Below, in pieces: positions 10,156-20,941 of a stretch of DNA of 64,000 bases (its first letter is position 1; the number at the start of each line of letters is the position of its first letter). The DNA comes from Ulva prolifera. Lineage: Eukaryota; Chlorophyta; Ulvophyceae; Ulvales; Ulvaceae. Made by a program: the position numbers and the translations under genes. Location: assembly GCA_023078555.1 (NCBI GenBank), contig CM041200.1:3837921-3901920 (forward strand), in the 5' to 3' direction. The notes under the pieces were generated by a model. That model had not been told where the DNA came from and made no database searches. It saw nothing but the letters and a program-made list of their open reading frames with translations.

Positions 10156-13100
10156 GGCCTAGCACTGAAGCCGAGATCCACAGACAGTGCATTCGTTTCA
10201 ACTCACTGTCACACATTAATAGAGATGTTGGGTTTTAACGTGGTGAAGTGATGAGTGTCTATACTCAGCTGGAAGCACTTTGTGCTGATGTGGGCCAGCG
10301 ATGGCTAAGACTGAAATTGCTAGAAGTGGGAGAGGAGTTCAATGCCGTGCGCGGTGATCTCCTCTAGGCAACCCCACATGTAATCATCGCGCGATTGACT
10401 GAGCATTCCGGCTTGCTCAAACAACAGCAGCTGCAGGCTAGATCTGGGACGCCTGCGGGCAAACCGGGCCATGGCTGGCGCAAGCAGCGTCGTGATGCTC
10501 CTGGAGTTGCCACCCTTGGGGCTGGCCAGGCTCCTTGCGAGGAGACCAAGACCTGTTTCTTCTGCAAGAAGAAGGGTCATTTGCGTGCGAGCTGCCCTCA
10601 GCGTAAGCAGGCTGCGGCCAAAGATGTGTGTGCGGTGGAGATGCTTGAGGAGTACCCCTCTCCTGATGCATCAAAGCCATGGGACTTGCTTGTAGACAGT
10701 GGCTCGGATATGCACATTGTCGGCAACCGAGAGGTGTTTATCGAGTATGGTCGTATCATCTGACAGCCAATCCTGCGGGACCAGGCAAGCTTCCCATTAT
10801 GGGCAGGGGAACCATTCAGGTGAACCTGGCACTTTTGTGGGTGTGCACAGGAACAAGCATCCTCTTGATGTGGAAATCCCCGGTGTCTACTATGCGCCTG
10901 AGTGCCCGTACAACATACTGAGTACCACCGAGTTGCGTAATGAGAACATGTTCTTAGATACGCGCAAGAGTGTGTTGTATGCCCCCGGGTTTGGGGATAT
11001 GGCTGTTGATTGCGTGGATGCGTCCAAGTACCAGCAGTTGGATGAGGATGGTAACCGTGTCTTTGCTTTTAAGTTGGGCGCCAAGGAGAAACCTGTCTTG
11101 GAGGGCCATCCTGTCAATTGGGGGGTGGTCTGATCCAACCAGAGCAGCCCAACATCTGTTATGGAGGATCAACAGCAGTGGTGTCATGTGGCTGCTGCGG
11201 CAATCGATCTCAATCTGCCCAGTGATGGGGGAGCTGAGGTCCCACATGATGCATACATGCTAGAACCCACGCATTTATCTTTTCATCAGTCAAATTGGGT
11301 ATTGAAGCGTATGCAATCCAACGACCCGTACTATGGTGATTTGTCTGTGAATGTTGGTGCTGAAGCGATTGGGAATCTCTGCCATGGGTGCAAGATTGGC
11401 AAAGTGCCTGCGGGCAGTTTTTCAGCCAAAAATCGTGAGCTCACAAGCCAGGCGACATCGTGGTGAGCAATTGCATGCTTATTTGGCTGGTCCCATCACT
11501 CCAGTTGGGATCGGCGGTGTGAAATATGTTGTGTTTGTGATGTGTGCCTTCACAAGGTATACTTCCGCTGTGGGTCTGCGAAAGAAGCGTGAGGCTGCGG
11601 CCATGATCTCTTACATCATTGAGCGCATTCGGGTCAATGTGGTGAGGCCAGGTGAACCGGGTGTGCGCATTCTTCACACCGACAAAGGGGGTGAGTTCAT
11701 GGCCGAGGCCTTGGACTTGTATCTCCGTCGTCGTGGCATAACTCATCGGAAAATCCCCACAGCCGATCACCGTGCAAACGGGATATCAAGCGGAGGATCG
11801 GAATTGCTTTTGAAGCAGTCCGAGCTGTGCTGCTCGCAAGCGGCCTGCCTCTGTTTCTGTGGATTGAATATCTTGCCAGCGCTATCCATGGTCACAATCT
11901 CGCGCCATGCTCGGCGTTGTACCATGATAGGCTGGCAAAGCTCATGAAGGACAAGAAGACCTCTCACAATGCCCATGCGTCTGCGGACGTCCAGGCAGCT
12001 GAGAAGGTCAAGCGCATGAAAAAGGCCGAACGTGAGAAGCTGAAGGAGGCAGAGAAGCGTAAGTGAACATTGCTTGCGATGACTCAGCTCGATGATTCCC
12101 TGTTGAAATCGTCGGACAAGGGCATCATCCCATACATATCTTTCTTCAAGGACACCGCGATGGAGGTGCTCCATGATTTGCTGCAGCAGTAGCGGCCGTG
12201 GGGGGTTGAGGTGTATGCGTACCCTCCGGACGACAAGCTGCGGCAACTCTCCGCGCGGGGTATTGTGGCATACTGGGTTGGGGCTGGGCTAGGCCCTAGC
12301 ATGCAGCGTGTGTACACCCAGGATGTTCCTGGGGGCAGGGTCATGTTGGTGCGCCAGGTGATGTGCACAACGGATCAGTGGATCCGTCACGTACGCAAGT
12401 ACGATGTGTCATATGTGGTGGACCGGCGGCAGCCTGCAGAGTTTGCGAACTCCTATGCTGTCATTTCTGAGAAGGATGATGAGAGCGTCCGGGTGGTTGA
12501 TGCCGACGTCCCTCCCTTCGATGATGCTGCCAAAATATGATGGGGGAGTGCTGCGCCGCTTGCGTGACCAGTTGCACACCCCCCGAAGACATGGGAAGGT
12601 CCCAGCAACGGACCAGACCTTTCAGCATGAGGAGGACGAGCCTGAAGAAATTGGAGGTGGAGTCCGGGTCCGAATTAGGCGGAGAGATCCGGGCTGCCCC
12701 CTCTGCCACGGCAGGGATTGACCCACCCGAGGAGGTAAGAGCTATTCTAGCTGCTTTAGCCCCTGTTAAATGGAGCGGCTGCGGCCCATCAGAAGAGCGG
12801 GTCCGCTCTGGGGGTAATTCGGCCGCGGCCTCCGCATCTAACGCGGGAGCAGTAGCTAAGCCCTGGCTGAGGGGCTGAGGCCCTCCTCGGAGGATGAGCT
12901 TGATGAAACAGAGGTGGAGTCCGGATCCGAATTGGGGGGAGAGATCCAGGCTGACCCCTCTGCCGCACTTGGGGTCGATTTGACAGATGAGGTAACAGCC
13001 ATTCCAGCTTGTTGACCTAGAATCAAAGTCAATCCTTTTGTACGCAGACGCCTTGTTCCATTGGCTGTGGATGTAGCTGCTATGCACGAGCCTACGGGCT

Positions 13101-13363
13101 CTGACTTTGCTGGTAGTGAAACAGTCGGAGCTGTCATTAAGTCTCCAGGCTGCAATCACGACACATCAGCCGCGGCTGACTGTGGAGTGTCCGGTGCAGG
13201 CCTGAAGCATCAGCATGTGGAGTCTGGTGAGCAGCAGAGTGCTCCGCGTCGTGGGTTGCGCACAGCAGCTGCCGCCAGGAAGCAGAACACCTCTGATCCT
13301 GACATGCCTTCTATGAAAGAAGCACTTGCGAGTCCGGACAAGGATGCTTGGCTGCGTGCCATG

Positions 13364-13721
13364 TGTCACAATGCATGAGCCTGCGGGCAGCAATGTGGTG
13401 ACATATGCATCCATGCACGGATCGGTCTGCGGATCGTGTGCAGGGGTAAGCCGCCAGCGGGATTGTCCCGGAGTAGTGAGGGAGATCCTGTGTGGATCTC
13501 CTGCCGTAGTCTTGACCTGTCTGTGTGCATATAATGATGTGCACACCGCGATCTGTAACCGTTATCCCTACTGTTTCACGGTACTAGCATCTCCTCCGGA
13601 GGGGATAGGCCTAGTACTCCTCGGTTCTACCTCTGTGCGCAGCAGGTATGGAATACAGGCTTCCTGACTTGACTTGAACATGGACTGCGCGCCTGGACTG
13701 TATAACAAAGGTGTTCTAACA
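13364..13721 (+). repeat. Solo LTR of family A with TSD CCATG
   Basis: A 358-bp LTR (tgtcaca ... ttctaaca) interrupts the A1 RT codons between gctgcgtgccatg and caggaggaggt, which are contiguous in the intact copy. The pentamer CCATG occurs on both sides (13359-13363 and 13722-13726). There is no internal sequence, so this is a solo LTR left by LTR-LTR recombination. Confidence 0.9.
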
Positions 13722-13741
13722 CCATGCAGGAGGAGGTGGAT

Positions 13742-13833
13742 TGTCATGAATTCTGTCGAAACTAGGTCAAAGCTACTCAAAGCACTCGATTGTGCAGCGA
13801 GAGCTATTCGCACAACACACCTAGTTTGTTACA
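13742..13833. mobile_element. 92-bp TG..CA element E, copy 1 (TSD TGGAT)
   Basis: The block starts TGTCATGAATTC, ends TTTGTTACA and is flanked by TGGAT on both sides (13737-13741, 13834-13838), splitting codons contiguous in related copies (gaggtggat/gcac). Subterminal inverted repeats AAACTAGGT/ACCTAGTTT are present. A second copy lies at 17961-18058. It is either a tiny solo LTR or a fold-back MITE; the TG..CA ends and 5-bp TSD favour an LTR-like origin. Confidence 0.7.
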
Positions 13834-16335
13834 TGGATGCACTTAGGGAGTGGGAGATTTGCGACAGTCAGACATACTGCACTTTTCAAGCAGGGTCTGG
13901 ATTTTGTTTCGCTGCGTCATGATGATTGTTTTGGCCTTGCGATCACGCGTGATCTCTGTGCCAAGTGCCCATGCAAGTTCACCCAGGTCTCTAGCCGCAA
14001 ATTTCGTGAGAATGATATCGATCAAATCCTGCAGCCCCGCAGAGGTACTGAAAATGAACAAGTCATCAACCCACAGAGAGATAAAGCAGCGACAAGATGT
14101 TCTAACATAAGTCCGGGATCACTTTGTGCGCACACAAATCCCATCTCAGCTGACCTTTAGTAAAGCTTTATGCCACTCGCGAGTAGCTTGCTTCAGGCCA
14201 TACACGGTTTTATGCAACCTCCGTACACGTGCCGTCCCATCTGTGAAGTACGGGGGCTGCTCAACGAACACTTCCTCCTCCAGCTCACCATTCAGAAAAG
14301 CACAATGGATATCTATGTGTCTAATCTCCAAATCCTCCTCAGCAGCAATGTACAGCAACACATGCAGTGTCGCATAACTACCGACAGGGGACCAAGTCTC
14401 AAAGAAATTTATCCCTTCTATCTGAGAAAAACCACGAGCTACATATCGTGCCTTGTAGTGCTCAATCTCACCCGCAGGCCCGCGCTTGATCTTGAGCACC
14501 CATTTGCCCGAGGTAGCCCGTTTGCCTGCAGGCAGATAGCACAACCCAAAGGTTCCGTGCTCACCCAGTGCATCCACCTCCTCCTGCATGGCACGCAGCC
14601 ATGCATCCCTGTCTGCACCCGCGAGTGCTTCCTTCAAAGAAGGCATATCAGGGTCGGAGGGCTTCTGCATCCTGGCGGCAGCTGCTTTGTGCGACCCATG
14701 ACGCTGAGCATTCTGCTGCTCGCCAGACTCCACATGCTGATGCTTCAAGCCTGCACAGGACACTCCACAGTCAGCCGCGGCTGATGTGTCCTGATTGCAG
14801 CCTGGAGACTCAGTAGCAACTACTGTTTCACTACTAGCAATATCAGAGCCTGCAGGCTCATGCACAGCAGCTACATCCACAGCCAATGGAACAAGGCGTC
14901 TGCGTACAAAAGGATTGACTTTGATTCTAGGTCAACAAGCTGGAATGGCTGTTACCTCATCTGTCAAATCGACCCCAAGTGCGGCAGAGGGGTCAGCCTG
15001 GATCTCTCCCCCCAATTAGGATCCGGACTCCACCTCTCTTTCATCAAGCTCATCCTCCGAGGAGGGCCTCAGCCCCTCAGCCAGGGCTTAGCTACTGCTC
15101 CCGCGTTAGATGCGGAGGCCGCGGCCGAATCACCGCCAGAGCAGACCCGCTCTTCTGATGGGCCGCAGCCGCTCCATCGTCGCTGATGGTGTATTCCATC
15201 TTGTCAACATCATCATCATCATAGATGCCGGGGCTGTCATCATCGTCTTCATCCATGTCATCGTCAGACGAGCTCGACGTCATGGGGACAATGAAGGCAG
15301 CTTCGACACCAGGGTCATGGAGGGCTGTGTTGCGAGTTACCACATATTCCGCAGTGCGAACGAGCCTGGCCTCAGATTGATGCACCTGACGTTGCACTCG
15401 AGGGGGAACAACAACGTCACGGTGCGCGGCAACACACGCAATCGCTCGCGAGCGATGCATGGCATGCCTGGCTACCTCCGGGGTGTCCCGAGCAGGGTCA
15501 CGCCGGATCACCTCCGCAGAGGAACCCGCCCCAAACCAGGGGGAATACACAGCTTCATCGGGCAACGCATCTTGTTTAGCGTCCTGTCCATCGCAGCAAC
15601 CCTACCGTGTCCTAGGGGGATGTGCAGCTGGTCACGCAGACGGCGCGTACACTCCCCCATCGTGCGTAGCATCATCCATGAACGGGGGGACATCACTGTC
15701 AGTCACGCGGACACCCTCATCATCGTTCTCGAAAATGACCATAAAGGAGTTCGCCAACTCCGCAGGTTCCCTTCTGTCCACCAAAGCGGACGCATCGTAC
15801 ATTCGCATGTGGCGGATCATATGATCCGTGGTGCACATGATCTGACGCACCACCACAACCCTACCCCCAGGAACATCCTGGGTGTACACATGCTGCATGC
15901 TAGGGCCTAGCCCAGCCCCAACCCAGCATGCAACAAGACCCCGCCCGGAGAGTTTCCGCAGCTTATCATCCTTGGCGTGTGCATACACCTCAACCGCCCA
16001 CGGTCGCTGTTGCCGCAGCAAATCATGGAACACATTAACGGTGGTGTCCCTGAAAAAAGAAATATAGGAAATGATATCGCTGTCACACGCTTTCAACAAA
16101 AAAATCATTCAATTCTGTCATCGCAAGCAATTCCCACTTACGCTTCTCTCCTCTTTCAACTTATCGCGTTCAGCCTTTTTCATGCGCTTGTTGGCATTTT
16201 CAGCTTGCTGAACATCCGCAAAAGTATTTCCAGCACGAATGGCTTTCTAGGACTTCATCATTGCCAGTCTGTCATGGTACAGCGCCGAGCACGGCGTCAG
16301 ATTATGACCATGGATCACACTGGCGAGACACTCAA

Positions 16336-17085
16336 TGTTGTGAAAGTGCCTCGTAGCGCACAAGGCAGGTGCACATGCGAATGCACGCACGGGGTGACAC
16401 GTGGCAGTCACCAGCCCGCGAATGAGAAGACACATTCCAGCTTTCTGTATAGGTCGAACAAGGCCATGGTTCAAGTATCTGACTCAGATACTGACCATGC
16501 AGGTGTGATCCCAGATCTCAGGCGTCATGTGCTAAGTACTCCGCACACAATACTTAACATTTCGCCCAACTAAACTTACGGTATGACGCTTCCACTCGCG
16601 CTTGCATTCGAACAGGTATCGATGAGTAACCACGATCACATGGGCCCATCATAACGTAAGCACCACATGACGCCTGTGATCGCTCTAACATGACCTCTCG
16701 TGTGCACAACTTCCCACAGGACATTCCAAACACTCGACGCGCTCCGAGAGAACTTCCCACTGTGCCTCATGAGCTCGCACACGCTCGCTCCCGTGAAGGA
16801 GGGAGGTGTTGTGAAAGTGCCTCGTAGCGCACAAGGCAGGTGCACATGCGAATGCACGCACGGGGTGACACGTGGCAGTCACCAGCCCGCGAATGAGAAG
16901 ACACATTCCAGCTTTCTGTATAGGTCGAACAAGGCCATGGTTCAAGTATCTGACTCAGATACTGACCATGCAGGTGTGATCCCAGATCTCAGGCGTCATG
17001 TGCTAAGTACTCCGCACACAATACTTAACATTTCGCCCAACTAAACTTACGGTATGACGCTTCCGCTCGCGCTTGCATTCGAACA
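16336..17085 (+). mobile_element. Complete TRIM retrotransposon (750 bp; 279-bp LTRs; TSD CTCAA)
   Basis: Two 279-bp direct repeats (16336-16614 and 16807-17085), both starting tgttgtgaaagtgcc and ending gcattcgaaca, differ at one position by eye. The 192-bp middle begins ggtatcgatgag, a short primer-binding site sharing GGTATC with the Copia families here, and ends gaaggagggagg, a polypurine tract. CTCAA flanks both sides (16331-16335, 17086-17090). Removing the element plus one CTCAA restores the A2 integrase reading WIE-CLASVIHG. No coding capacity. Size and structure are those of a terminal-repeat retrotransposon in miniature, which must borrow enzymes from an autonomous element. Confidence 0.93.
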
Positions 17086-17960
17086 CTCAATCCACAGGAA
17101 CATCTGGAGGCCGCTCGCAAGCGACACTGCTCGGATTGCCTCAAAGGCAATGCCGATCCTCCGCTCGATCATCCCGTTTGCACGGTGATCAGCCGTAGGG
17201 GTTGTGCGATGAGTAATGCCACGACGCCAGAGGTAGAGTGTTAAGGCCTCAACCATGAACTCACCCCCTTTGTCGGTGTGAAGGATGCGCACACCCGGTT
17301 CACCTGGCCTCACCACATTCACCCGAATGCGCTCAATGATGTAAGGGATCATGGCCGCAGCCTCACTCTTCTTGCGCATAGCGACAACGAAAGTATACCT
17401 AGTGAAAGCACACATCACAACAAATCATATCCAACACCGCCGATCCCAACACGAGTGATGGGACCAGCCAAGTCGGCATGCAGTTGCTCGCCAGGGTATT
17501 TCGCCTAGCCTATGAGCTCACGATCATTCGTAGAAAATTTACGCGCAGGCACTTTGCCAATTCTGCACCCGTGACAACGATTGCCCAATGGCTCGGGATC
17601 GACTTTCAAACGCAAATCACCATAAAACGGAGCATTGCACTACATCCGCTTCAAAACCCAGTTCAACGGATGAAAAGACAAATGCGCTAGGAAAGCAGGC
17701 TCCATCAAATACGCATCATGTGGGACCACAGCCCCCCCAGCATTGTGACGCTTCAGGTCAATTGCCGCAGCAGCCACATGAGACCACTGCTTCGGGTCCT
17801 CCACAACACATGTTGGGCTGCTCCGGTTGGACCAAACCACCCCCCTATTGACAGGATGGCCCTCCAGAACAGGCTTCTTTTCAAAACTCATCTTAAATGC
17901 AAGGACACGCTATCCGTCCTGATCCAACTCCTGGTACTTGGACGCATCCTCTGTACCAGT

Positions 17961-18058
17961 TGTCATGAATTCCGTCGAAACTAGGTCAAAGCTAGTCAAA
18001 GCACTCAACTGTGCAGCGAGAGCTACTCGCACCTCTAACAAACACCTAGTTTGTTACA
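17961..18058. mobile_element. Element E, copy 2 (98 bp)
   Basis: Same sequence as 13742-13833 with small differences, inserted in the A2 protease/pre-integrase region. Flanks are CCAGT (17956-17960) and CTAGT (18059-18063), a TSD with one later change. Confidence 0.65.
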
Positions 18059-19775
18059 CTAGTAGCCATGTCTCCGACCCCGGGGCATACAATACACTCC
18101 TACGCGTATCTAAGTATATGCGCTTGTGACGGAGACCCATAGTACTCAGTATGTTGTATGGACATTCAGGTGCGTAGTACACACTGGGGATTTCCACATC
18201 CAAAGGATGTTCGTTCCCATGCAAATCCTCATAGGTGCCCAGGTTCACCTGGATGATCCCCCACACATAATGGGAGCTCGCCTGGTCCCATAGGATTGGC
18301 AGTCTTCCGGCACGGACCTTACTCAGTAAAATTTCGCGATTGCATAAGATATGCATATCGGAAGCGCTGTCTGCACGAAATTCCACGGCTTCAAAGCGTC
18401 ATTGTCCGGGAATTCTTCAGGCAATTTTACAGTGCACACATCCTTGGCCGCAGCCTGTTTTCGCTGGGGGCAGTTCGCACGCAAGTGTCCCTTCTTCTTG
18501 CAGAAGAAACAGGCCCTGGTCTCCTCGCAAGGAGCTTGGCCAGCCGCGAGGGCGGCAACTCCAAGACCGTCACCACGAGGCTGTTTGCGCCAGCCATGGC
18601 CCGGTTTGCCCGCAGGCGCCCCGGACCTAGCCCGCAACCTCTGCTGCTTGAGCGAATTGGAATGCTCACTCGCGCAACGATTACATGTGGGCTTGCATAG
18701 AGGAGATCACCGCGCACGTCCTTGAACTCCTCCCCCACTTCTAACAGTTCCAGTATGAGCCATCGCTGGTCCACATCAGCACCTAGTGCTTCCAGTTGAG
18801 TGTAAACACTCATCAGATCACCACAGTAAGACCCAACGTCTCTATTATGCGGTGACAATGAATTAAAACGGCTTCACAGCTGTCTATTGACTAGTCTGTG
18901 GATCTCGGCTTCAATGCTAGGCCTATACTTTGTAGTCAAATAGGCCCATGCTTCACATAGATCTGACATGCGATGGAAAGTTGTTCTATCCGCGTCAGAC
19001 AAAGACATACGGACTTGAGTCCTTGATCTAGAATGGACACGCTGTTGGTCCGCGGAATGTGCATGCTGTAACTGACCTAACCAGAGAAAAACTTTCTGCT
19101 CGTATGCAACGAAGCTTTCGGTCTTACAGTTCCACTCAAGCAGTTTTCCTTTCGTCAAATCAGGCTCGCTACGTCCCCGAGATGCACGCAGCGCTTCGGT
19201 CAACGTCTCGAGAGTGATTAGCGACTCAGTGTGACTAGCATCGTTCACAGCATGAGAGGAAAAGGGTACCTACTGGCTGCTGTGCCCTGATTGGGAAGCG
19301 TTTCGAACTGGGACAACACGTCCAGTTCTAAGGCGCATGCCTCAGGCTGTGCCTGTTGCACGTCGCCAGCCTGCTGCTCGGGCTGCTCGTCGTCGGGCAG
19401 CTACTGATCAGCGTTGCCCACGCCTTCCTCAAACATAGGGTTCTGGTTCTGGTTGGAAACACCGCTAGACATCCTACAGTAGGACGGACGGTCATTCGTC
19501 GCGCGTAGCAACTAACCGATTGGTGGCTCGCAAGCCGACAGGTTGAGAAATAAGCGAACGCATTCGCTTTCCCAGCGCTGATCATTGAAAACAACAGTCT
19601 CGAATTGTATCTAACAACAATCTGCTACGAGATCGCTCAATGATGCCTGGGCTTGTGACCGCGGTCTGAGCGCCGGCAGAACAGTAGAATGCATGCCCTG
19701 TCTGCGCACAGACTTTTGGCCAACGGCTTCCGGAACAAGACCATATCAGACATAACGCAAACATCACTGATACCA

Positions 19776-20129
19776 TGTCAGAAACGCTATACTTTATGCA
19801 GGTCAGACGCGCAGTCAGAGTCAGATCAAGTCAGTCAGCCAGTGCTCCATACCTCCTGCGCACAGAGGTAGAACCTTGGAACACTCAGAAGGCTATTGGG
19901 GAGAATACTGGTACCATGACACAGTAAGAATCATGGTTACAGATCAAAGTGTGCACATCCATATATGCACACCTACATGTCAAGATTACGGCGGAGATCC
20001 ACGCTGGGATGTCCCTCGGTATACCGGGACAATCCCTAGGGCGGCTTACCCCTGCACTGGATCCGCGGATCTATCTTGCATGGGTGCACCTGTCACCACA
20101 TTGCTCCCGCAGGCTCATGCATTGTGACA
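19776..20129 (-). repeat. 5' LTR of Copia A2 (minus orientation)
   Basis: 354 bp from tgtcagaaacg to gcattgtgaca, the reverse complement of the family A LTR. The sequence right of it (ggcgagcacggga...) is A1 reverse transcriptase, continuing the A1 codons that stop at gcact (13843). Confidence 0.87.
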
Positions 20130-20200
20130 GGCGAGCACGGGACTTTTGTGTTGTGTTATGTGCCTGCGACGAAGAAAGCTATCTCGGGCAAATGGGTATT
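20130..20200 (+). pseudogene. A1 reverse transcriptase fragment
   Basis: Seventy-one bases encoding GEHGTFVLCYVPATKKAI then SGKWV, the residues that follow the point where A1 stops at 13843. The piece is trapped between the A2 LTR and the B LTR and shows that A2 and B both inserted into A1. Confidence 0.8.
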
Positions 20201-20757
20201 TGTGGCAGCACAGAGCTCTCTGGGCTCTGCGTGCTGCGTGAATAAGTCATGCTTTTTGATATAGTTAACCGAGAGGTGCAGTAGCTAGCTGTTGCTGCGG
20301 CTGCACCCTACTAATTGTGTGTTCTGAGTCCACAGTGAGTGCAGCATGCACCTGTGAGACGAGTGATAAAGACTGAGGGAAACCAGTCATGTACGCATGC
20401 TGAGCTGCGGCATAGCGTGACGCGTATGTGTAGTGACCTGAGAGTCCCACACACCATAGTATAGTATGGTGTGCTGGTGGATCTGAGATCCTGGAGGATT
20501 TGAGCTGCACAGAGCAGACCACTTGTGTGTTTGTGTGGTGTGTGTGTGTGTGTGTGAGTGTGCTGGTGAAAGGTATAAATACCACTGTGCTTTCTGTAGC
20601 AGACATCTTGTCTGAACAGAAGATGCACAGGTATGTACCTCCAGCCACTATAGCTCAGATTATGTTTTGAAGTGCTAAGTCTTGTTGTGTGTGAACACTG
20701 TGGGAAGCAAGTTTGCTCAGAGAGCATTCACTGCAGGTGTTCTGTGTGTATTGAACA
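20201..20757 (+). repeat. 5' LTR of Copia B
   Basis: Starts tgtggcagcacag and ends gtattgaaca; the next bases gaggtatcaatagc carry the GGTATC primer-binding core. The part shared with the 3' LTR (27372-27813) is identical by eye except for nine versus eight TG units. The last 127 bases contain a GT..AG interval (20631-20736), discussed as a possible leader intron. Confidence 0.85.
20574..20580 (+). promoter_or_regulatory. TATA box in Copia B 5' LTR
   Basis: TATAAAT behind a (TG)n run, in the middle of the LTR where the U3 promoter is expected. The same box recurs in the 3' LTR at 27743-27750. Confidence 0.6.
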
Positions 20758-20941
20758 GAGGTATCAATAGCAAGACAGATCACCATCTTGATTACCACAG
20801 GTGAGACAAACTTAGCACATGTAATCTTGTCTGAACAGAAGATGCACAGGTGTTCTGTGTGTATTGAACAGAGGTATCAATAGCAAGACAGATCACCATC
20901 TTGATTACCACAGGTTATGGGCCTATCGCGAGTACTGCGCC

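Larger units (their letters stand above)
9265..13843 (+). pseudogene. Copia A1 gag-protease-integrase-RT(start), degenerate
   Basis: Plus-strand gag-pol remnant of the same family as the intact element A3. Recognisable in order: gag start (MSNADLPN, about 9570), gag core (FVAHEQK, SHFCEAWAYLTAKY; interrupted by a TA microsatellite at 10132-10155), zinc knuckle CFFCKKKGHLRASC (about 10555-10600), protease DSGSDMHIVG (about 10695), pre-integrase YYAPECPYN, integrase (HTDKGGEFM about 11680), the acidic linker, and the first RT residues DKDAWLRAM (13340-13363). Stops and frameshifts are frequent. RT is cut by a solo LTR at 13364-13721, a 92-bp element at 13742-13833, then the inverted copy A2. 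Four further plus-strand fragments downstream look like its continuation. Confidence 0.88.
13839..19775 (-). pseudogene. Copia A2 gag-pol (family A), minus strand, truncated in RT/RNase H
   Basis: Minus-strand copy read from 19775 leftwards: primer-binding site TGGTATCAG just inside the LTR, gag start (about 19470), gag core (MNDASHTESLI, 19248), zinc knuckle CFFCKKKGHLRANC (about 18500), protease DS.SDMHI with the usual Gly changed (FRADSASDMHI), integrase (HTDKGGEFM about 17280; IERRI about 17165), acidic linker, and RT up to ALGTEITRDRKAK and SDCRKSPTP. It stops at 13839-13850; the end of RNase H and the 3' LTR are missing. A TRIM (16336-17085) and element E (17961-18058) are inserted. Stop codons and frameshifts make it non-functional. 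Its LTR end abuts A1 sequence on the right, so A2 sits inside A1. Confidence 0.88.

Noticed and set aside
16615-16806. TRIM core as a small gene
   Set aside because: Frames such as 16554-16760 are short, cross the LTR boundary and are not conserved in reading phase in the other copy.
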